Shown here: positions 49,701 to 59,029 of the stretch, in pieces
How the letters are laid out: each line of letters starts with the position of its first letter
Position numbering within the stretch: position 1 is the first letter of the stretch
NCBI GenBank assembly: GCA_038501625.1
Contig: JAZAYU010000013.1
Location: 7,006,001 to 7,070,000, forward strand
DNA length: 64,000 bases
Direction: 5' to 3'
DNA from: Corbicula japonica
Lineage: Eukaryota; Mollusca; Bivalvia; Venerida; Cyrenidae
The notes under the pieces: model-generated
Seen by the model: only the letters and a program-made list of their open reading frames with translations
What the model was told of the DNA's origin: nothing
The model's database searches: none
Program-made: the position numbers and the translations under genes

Positions 49701-52700
49701 TGAACCCTTTCCTCCATATATGCCTTTATTGCATGGGCAAACAGTGTAGATCCAGATCAGCTGGCACATCAGTATCTACCCTGTTTGCTTTTAGATTCAT
49801 TGTTATTTCTGGCCAAGATGTGATCCAGATCATCTGTGACATCTGATTTGGATCTTCACTGGTCACACATGCGTTAAAGTGCATATATATAGAGAGAGAG
49901 AGTAAGGGTTAAAGGTTGAGAAAGATGTAGAACACTGGTGATACAGATATTTGTCAGTACTTACTGCATTACAGTTAATAAGCACACAGTCATTATAATA
50001 TATGGCGAACATTGTCATTTACCATTTCTTGTGTTTCTGTATAGGTGTCTAGTTATAGAATTAATCATCAACCCATATATTTTATATGTATATCAAGTAC
50101 ATATTGATAAATGACTCTGACAATACTTGCTGAAATTTAAGTAAATTATCTTTACTAGACTGGACAGCAATGAAATTTATAGCAGCTTCAGCTTAATGGT
50201 TTCGCTAATGTACCTACACAAGATACTTTTTGTTTGAATATAGTATGTATAAATTATCCATTATAATATTTCAAAGAAGTAATTTCAAACCATTTAGATA
50301 ATTACTACCTTAATAAAGAGTTAGTGAAGATGTATGTTAAGGCTGTGAAAGGCTCAGATGTTTTTACATCCTTTTAAATGCATCCAAATTGCTAGTTTTT
50401 GAGAACTACTAAATAAAAATTAGTAAATGTATTTACAAAAATTAAAGCTTTGTTATCATCTTCCATTGTTTAAGAAATATACAAAATGCTCAGAATCAAA
50501 TAATTGCATTAGTGTAAGTGCTACCTGCATTCTGGACTCAATCGGAGATTCTAACCCTTGACCTTATTTCCTATGTGCAGCCAGTGTAGATCCAGATCAA
50601 TCTGCACATTCATGCAGTCTGGTCAGGATCTCCAACATCTTCATGATAATTTTGGACCAAGAAGCAAACAGTGAAGATTGAGACCAGTGCCCAAGGTTAT
50701 AAAACTGAGCATGGAAACCAGTCTCAAATCTCAAGCATCTGGTTGGCTGAAATGGCGACTGGTCGCCATTTCAGCCAATCAGATGCTTGAGATTTGAGAC
50801 TGGTTTCCAAACTCAGTTTTATAACCTTCAGCCCAGTTTGCACAGATGTGCAGGCTGATCTAGATCAACACTTGCCACACATGGGGATATAAGCCATATC
50901 TTCAGAGTTAAAGTTTTTATTACAAAATGATTGACCAAAGTGCATGCATTAACATGATGTGAGAGCTTGCTCCCAGTATCAGTGGATTATATTGGTAAGA
51001 TCAGCATGTCTCATCATTTAATCAGCAGGTTAATCATAACACTGTAAACTTGTTATTACCTTAATCTTGTTGTCTATGTCTTTACATACCTTTATATGTC
51101 ATCAAACAAAATATGACCAGCTGAAGATAAACAAGGTCAATAAAGTTTTATCTAAAGAAGGAATTTGACAACTGTTAAGATGAGTCAGCATTTAACTCTT
51201 GGCTTACATACCATGTTTGACTAGTGTAGATCCAGATCAGTCTGCACATCTGTGCAGGCAGAACTTGATCCACAATGTTGGCTCTAAGACCAATTAGTTG
51301 TACAGGCTGATCTGGAACAACAATGTTGGCTCTATCAGTTGTACAGGCTGATCTGGAACAACAATGTTGGCTGATCTGGACCTGCACTAGATGTGGAGGT
51401 TGATCTATTATTAGCAGAAAATAATTATGATAACAATTATTCCATTTATTTTGATTGTGTTGCTGTGTCAACATCATCATCTAGAGTCATCATGTTTATA
51501 GGAGCAGCAGCAGCAGCAGTGTAGCTGGCCTCAGCATTATCAGTTTCATTTTCATGCTCATTGAGCTGGATATGACAAGGTTAATATGGTATATATTGAC
51601 ATGATTCATTCAAAATGTTGAAAGCCTTGGTGGCCAGAATGGTTTGGGGAGTTTTTTGGTCAGCAATTTAAAACAAAGCATGAGTAAGCTATCTATAAAT
51701 GACACTGTGATTTATGGAGGTCTCGAAGTCAGTGATGTATGGGAGAAGACAAAAACACTTGACAAACTACAAGAGGAGGGGACGGACAGTACTGATCACA
51801 ACATTGATGCATCTAATCGGTGATCAGTAGGAATTTGATAATATATCAGGGCAATCTTGATTTAAGCAATTGTGACACTTAATTTGATATGAAACCCTGG
51901 CTTTTCATGATATGTAAGAATAAATTGTTAGAGAATATGAGGAGGTTTAGGATTTGTCAATAATTTGGAATTTAAGATGGAATCAACAGATGACAAAAGA
52001 ATCAATTGGGAATTGTGTTTCTCATTAATTTTTTATTTAAACAGTATTGTTGACACTTCTCATATGTAAGCAATATTAGAGCTAGTTGCTTATAATAAAA
52101 ACAGTAATTGATAATTTATGAATCTGGATCAAATTATGTTGTCAGTAATGATATTGGTACAGTAAATCACCAGTGAAACTCCATTGTGTTGTTACTGACT
52201 TTCTGGAAAAAAAAAGATCAATTAAGTTTGAAAGAAAAAAGAAAAAATTGCTTGATCAGGTCGATTTTTATTGTAAACATGAAGAAGACATTAATAAGAT
52301 AATAAGATAAACTGTTTTACCTATTGACTTTGGTTTTATGGTTTATTTAGATGAATCGGTCAATAACAGACTTAATTAGATTGTAGATTTTGTGAAGAAA
52401 ACAACTCAAGGGTGGTTTAATAATGTAGTTTACTGACTTGAATGGAATGCGGGTAGGAAATAAAGTTTCAAGTGCAGAGTGGCATTTTAATGCATGTTTA
52501 ATTTAACATTATTAAGCATTAATCACACGAAAAGAAAGTGATTGAAAAGATGGAGGTTATTTTGATGGGGAGCACTTTACCTTGTTAAAGGAAGTTAATC
52601 TGGTGCAAAAATACGTCTAAACTATTAAAACGATATTACTTATGACAAAGATTTGTAAATAGGAGATATGTCAACTTCAAGTATAGAAAGTTTTATATGT

Positions 52701-55700
52701 GTTCCCAGGAATTCTTGTGTCATGGTAAGGAAACCAATTTTAATGATGAGTTTATTTTAAATATTATCTAAGTTATTTATAGTTAACGCTGATTTCATTT
52801 GGTAAATTTTTACTTTCAAAATAAATTAATTCTATTAAAAATAAAAAAAATGTATTGCGTCTCAACATCTGTAATTATGTAAGGTATTTTACCTACATAT
52901 AATTAGATATGATGAAACTGTGTCACAGTCAGACATTAGTATTTCGTGGGACTGTATTCAAGGTCAGACTTCTCATTTTACTGTATTACGCTGCAGACTG
53001 AAGCATGTAATTTTAACAGAAGCTAAATTTTCTAGTGCTGTTTTCTTTTGTATTTTATAAGAGGTTGTCATGGATACTAATTAAAAATCTCTTAATTACT
53101 GATTTAAAGTCAGGATGCATGAAAAGCGTGATTGTATTGTGCAACATTCTCCCGCTGTCACTTGATACCAGTCGGTAGCAGATGTCTTCAATTCTCCAAC
53201 TGGATAAAAGCAATTTCATGTCAGATAATTATTAAATATTACCCATTGGGAGTTATTGAAGTTCTTGGCAAGGATTTCTCAGTGCTCATGACTACATATC
53301 GGAGGATGAGAATTAGTGTTTAATTTTACATTCTCATGGAACGAACATGGATTTTAAATGCTAAGAAGGAATAATATTGTTCATGCATCTTGCTATGTGT
53401 GTTGACTATAATGGACTGCACCTTTAGAAACATGGCATATGCTGGATTTGCTTTGTATAACACATAACAGTTGGTATTTGTGTTCTAGAAACAGCAGTAT
53501 TGTCCATTATAAATTAAATATTTTTCTTGTTGTGTGAACATAAAAAGTAGTCCAAAATTTATATTTTGCCCACTGTGTTATCAAATGCTAATGTTAAGTC
53601 TTTTATGCAGTATAAGGTAACTATAGCTTGAGAAGAGTATTCGGATACTTGATTGACAGCTCTGGTAAAAGGAATGTTATGTAACAAGAAAAGCTCAACC
53701 AGTTTTGGACTGTTACAAACTTGTTAGTTTGTTTTGAACTGCTGGTACTTTATTAATCCAGATTCAGGGAATTCTAATGGGCACTAATTTCCTTAACATG
53801 ATTTTATATCCTGTGCATTTAAGAAAAGAAACTCGGAAACTTATTTTATTAAATAAACTGTTTGGCTTCATTTCTTTATTAGTTAAACATATAATACCAT
53901 GATTTAAATTTTGACTTCAGATCTACCCTGATCCTGAGATACAAGCAGAAGTGATGAACAGTCATGTGAGGTGTAAATACTACAAGGAGGGATGTCGCTG
54001 GGTGGATAAACTACAGAATCTTCAGGTGAGACAGAGGCTTTATGCTTGCTGTTTATAACCCTTAAATTTGTGTGTAGGACTGACCTTTTGTTTGTTTCTA
54101 AAAATATTGGAAGAATATCAGTCTTTAAACACCTATGCAGTCTGATTTTAAAAGTTTGCACTGTTTTGGAGTCTGCACTGATTTCTTTGAAAGATGGATT
54201 GACTGATAAATTCAGACATAGGATGTATGAAGAATCCATAGACCTAAGCCAGGTGTACTTTGGACAATGACATGTGAAAGTAATAGCTGTGTTAGAAATT
54301 GAAAGTAACAGAAAGCATGTTGAAACCTGAATTGATAGCCCAAATTTTATTACATTAAGATGAACATCTAAATGTCTATAAAAGATATTACAACCTGATG
54401 ACCTAAGGTGACTGGACCTTAGCAGATGGTCATTATCTGTCCATGGCCATTTACAGCATGATGTCCACTCACTGACCGAAGACTTGGTCAAGTATTTAAG
54501 TCCATTATCTTTATTCCTACTGTACTGGAGAGCAGGTATTTGCAAAGACAACATTCAATGTCCAATTTGCTCATTTTCTAGATAAAGTGAGGCATTGAAT
54601 ATCAATTATGTGGAGAGTTAATGCCACTTGTCAATATTTCAATGACTGGCTAAACATTCTAAGTCCACTCTGCCCACCTGCTATTGACTACTTAAATCAT
54701 CTTGGTGCTGATAAATTAAGCCAGTAGCTTTTTGCAAAGGCACAATAGGACTTCAGGTATAAGAGAAGAGAACAACTGTTGGTGTTATCAGCATTTTATG
54801 GAGATCACTTCAATAATAACATGTACTGTTGACTACTTTATGTATTTGAGAAATTATCTGCCAGCTGTTACATGAAGTTTGTTGGAATTTCAAGGTAACA
54901 TATCAAGGGCTTAGTGCAAAAACAGTCTATCTGCTTTATAATTATATATGAGTTAGACAGGTATTGCCCTAATCCCTTAATAGGATCTTAGTCTGCTGAT
55001 CAGCACCATGTAGCTAGTGTCAGTTTTGCTATCCAGCTCAGCCTGCACACTCACACACTGTTATCAGGGTCCTGACTGTTTGCTGCTCATTAAGTAAATT
55101 TCTTTAAAACACTCATATGAACTATAAATGAAATTGCTCAAATTTATAGAAGGTAGGGTCTTAGGGTCCATTAAAAAAAAAAGGTGGGGTTTAAAATGGT
55201 ACAAAAGCAAACATTTTTATGATAAAAGTCATTTTGATAGGTGGTAAATTGCAGAAAATATTGTTTTTCATGTATCACATAGTATCAAGCAGCTGCCTGG
55301 GTAGGTTGTTTTGAGATATTTTGAGATAAATTATCAAACAGTCAAAGAAATATGAAGAATCTGATGTGCACAGATGGTTTTAATATTAATTCTATATTGT
55401 CATTGCTTTTGGAAATATGATATGAGCTTAGATGTTAAAATGCATGTCACACATGGTCACATGCATTCAAATGACAATATTTTATAGCTGTGCGCAACCT
55501 ATGGGCTGGAAACTTGATCTCTGATGCTCACTGTAGATACGGTTTCAAACATCCCAAGTATTTAAAACAGACTTTAAAAATCTTGGCTCTGACTTTTTTC
55601 AGCTCTTCTTTTAGATTGTGATATTTGTATATAAAATTTTAATGTTTGCAAAAGTAATGAACGTAAAGTTACTTCACTTGGGTAATGAACACGCCTTGTT

Positions 55701-58700
55701 TTCAATTGATCCAGTCCATCCACTCTCCTTAAGCCTTCTAATCATGGCCTGGTCCCAAGGTTATAAAGCTGAGATTGGAAACCAGTCTCAAATCTCAAGC
55801 ATCTGATTGGCTGAAATGGGGACTGGTCGCCATTTCAGCCAATCAGATGCTTGAGATTTGAGACTGGTTTCCATGCTCAGTTTTATAACCTTGAGCATAG
55901 TCTAATCTTGTCTGGGCCTACACTGGTTGAAATAATATATGTAATTGACTGAATTCTGATTAGAGCTATAACCCTAACTAACCCTAAGTACACCATTGAT
56001 ACATTTGTAGTGCATCTGTGCAGTCTGATTTACACTGGTTGTTGTTCAGTTAATATATTTCTCTCAAAAATCCCTATAAATAAAGAATAGACTGGCTTCT
56101 ATGAACAGATACAGTAGCTGAGTTCGTAACATTAATTTAGTGGATTTAGGTTTAAATATTTAAAAGTGTCAATTGATAGCTGATGATATGCCATTGCTGT
56201 GAACAGCTGTAAATTGCAAAATAAACATATTGCAATGGTCAAGATAATTGAACCCTTAATTCAAACGATACTTTGTTAGGAACCATTTTCAACCCTGTTA
56301 AAATATTTATCTAGCATGATGTTAAATCTGAGTAAATATAATTATATAGGTGGATGTAGGATGTGGTTAATATAGCAATACATCAGTGGCAAAATAATCG
56401 ATTACTACCTATAGTTCAAAGCCAATAAATATTGACCAAATAGTGACTCACAGTCATTTAATCTAGAGATTCAAACAAAACAGACCAAAGTCAGTGAAAG
56501 AGACCAAAGAATATGAATAGACGGCAATCAGAGAACAGTAAAAGAGAGAGTCTCGACCATATAAAGGCTAATGGAGAAGTTTTATAGCACCCTTTGTAAA
56601 TAAATTAAGTTATTTCTTTATTACACCTTGTTAATGGAAGCGGATATTACTTTATTACTTATTCATGACAATGTTTGAAAACCAGTTTTTATCATTGGCA
56701 CAGTGTTATTTTTTTTCAAGCTTATATCATTGTTGTAAATAACCCTGTTTTTCTTTCTAGGCTCATATGGAATGTTTTTCTTTCTAGGCTCATGGAATGT
56801 TTTTCTTTCTAGGCGCATATGGAATGTTTTTCTTTCTAAGCTCATATGGAATGTTTTTCTTTCTAGGCTCATATGGAATGTTTTTCTTTCAGGCTCATAT
56901 GGAAATTTGTCGTTTTGACTCGATTCCATGTCCAAACCAGTGCACAGAAATTTTGTCGCGGCTGTCCCTCGATGACCACCTGGAGTTCAGTTGCTCCAAA
57001 CGTATAGTTATCTGCGAATTCTGTAACCAGGAGTTCCCAGGAAATGATTTTGATCTGGTAAGAACCAACAGACATTTATATACACTAAGTAATTTCCTTA
57101 TGTCAGTCAAGTTTAATTTTATGTTGCGCAAACAAAAACTAGTAATGTGAGTTTTGTTCATGAAAATTGATGCCTACAAAATTAAATAATATTGTTTTGT
57201 CTGTTTCAGCACGTTGGGAACTGTCAGTACGAGGTGGTTTGGTGTGAGAACAAGTGCGGGGCAAAACTTGAGCGACGCTTCCTGAACAACCACATGCGGA
57301 ATGAATGCCATAAACGTACAGTCAAGTGTCCTTACTGTGCAAAGGATTTTGTTTATGAAACATTACAGGTAATACCCCGTACCTAAAAAGTTTTGTATGA
57401 AAAACATGAATTTCCATTGTCATGTCATAGGACTGGTTAGACATTCAGAAAATTCTGCTGTATTAGTGTTAAAATGGTGTGTATTATGTAGAAACATACT
57501 AAAACATGGTAAATAGTACAATGAATAGTCCGTATAGAATCTAGCATACCAGTCATATTTAAAATATTTTAATTACATGGTCTCGCATTCCAAATATCAT
57601 GACATGGTGTGTTAATTGTTAAAAGTAATAAAAGCACACTATGAAAATTTGATTACCTTTTACAGGTTTCATGTTAATGATTTTAATTTCCAAAGAATAT
57701 AGGCATTATTGTTAAGTAACACCAAGAAGGCAGACAATAATTAATGTGACTGTAAAGTTTTCTCAGGGGAAAAAAGGAAGGCAAACTTGCAAGAAAATGG
57801 ACTGCTGTGTATGCAAACACAGGGGAGGGCTTTTTGTAGCAACACATTCTTAATGAAAATGCAAAGTAAATACTTACCTAGTGCTCATTTCTCTTTGAAA
57901 TTCAGTTAGACACAAAACCCTTTAATAGTTTATTCCTTTTGTGTTTTATACAGACAGAATAAGTCATAGAAGAGATAAATTTTAAGTAACTATGAATGAA
58001 CCTGCTTTGTCAAATATTACACACCCATGACAAAATGGGGTTAATAATCTATGTGACAAGAGTAGATTCAGATCATCCTGGGTAATCTGATCACTGTTGG
58101 CTAATCAGTGAGGGAATCATTTATAACCCTTACCTCCATATATACACATTTTATCTCATGTGGGAAGAGTGTAGATCCAGATCAGCCAACACATCTATGC
58201 CATCTGATCAGGATCAACACTGTTCCTGTTGTGTCAGAAATAACCTAATAAATAAAAAAGCAAACTGTGTAGATCTAGATCAGTCAGCACATCTCTTGTC
58301 AGCTGATCTAGATCTACACTCTTCCCACATTTGATAAAATCTATATTAATGGAGTAAAGAACACATTTAGAAAGAACAAGTTGATTTCATACCAGTGAAA
58401 CCATAACTGTTAGCTGAACAACCAAAAAGATATTATGTATTTTTCAGACCCATCAGTACCAGTGCCCTCGATATCCCGTGCCATGCCCAAACAGGTGTGA
58501 CCCTACAAAGATTCCCAGAGAGGAGGTAGACATACACGTACAGGAGCTGTGTCCGTCTGCAACTGTCTCATGTCAGTTCAAATATGCTGGATGTACACAT
58601 AAAGTAAGTTACTTATAAGTATCACTTAACCTTTATATTTAGTTTATTTGCATTACTTTTTGTCTACATGCAAAAAAGTTTCATATGGTGTACCATGGTT

Positions 58701-58937
58701 TATGGACTTGGGGGATTTAGTCCAGGTAGGGTTTAGTCTATGTAGGGACTTAGTCCTAAACTCTCCTATGACATCATAACTTTGTGAAAAATAAACCCAC
58801 AAATAATTAAATGACAGTGCACTGTTAGCTTTTTGATTCATTAGATTATTTCTGACTAATAGAACAGTTCAGATCATGATCAGATGGCATAGATGTGCTG
58901 GCTGATCTGGATCTACATTGTTTGCATGTTTATTAAA

Positions 58938-59029
<92 letters not shown>

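Larger units (their letters stand above)
47210..53920 (+). other. TRAF4 intron 2 (6.7 kb)
   Basis: GTGAGT to CTTCAG. Repeat copies inside are listed. Nothing gene-like was seen in the stretch 51550-53900. Confidence 0.85.
54026..56892 (+). other. TRAF4 intron 3 (2.9 kb)
   Basis: GTGAGA to TTTCAG. It contains one P palindrome and, at its 3' end, the tandem splice-acceptor array. Confidence 0.85.

Noticed and set aside
53904..54554. 216-codon open frame on the minus strand
   Set aside because: It runs antisense through TRAF4 exon 3 and both flanking introns, has no recognisable domain, and its composition is not protein-like.
56663..56935. Minus-strand frame with repeated ERKTFHM residues
   Set aside because: It is the complement of the splice-acceptor minisatellite, not a gene.
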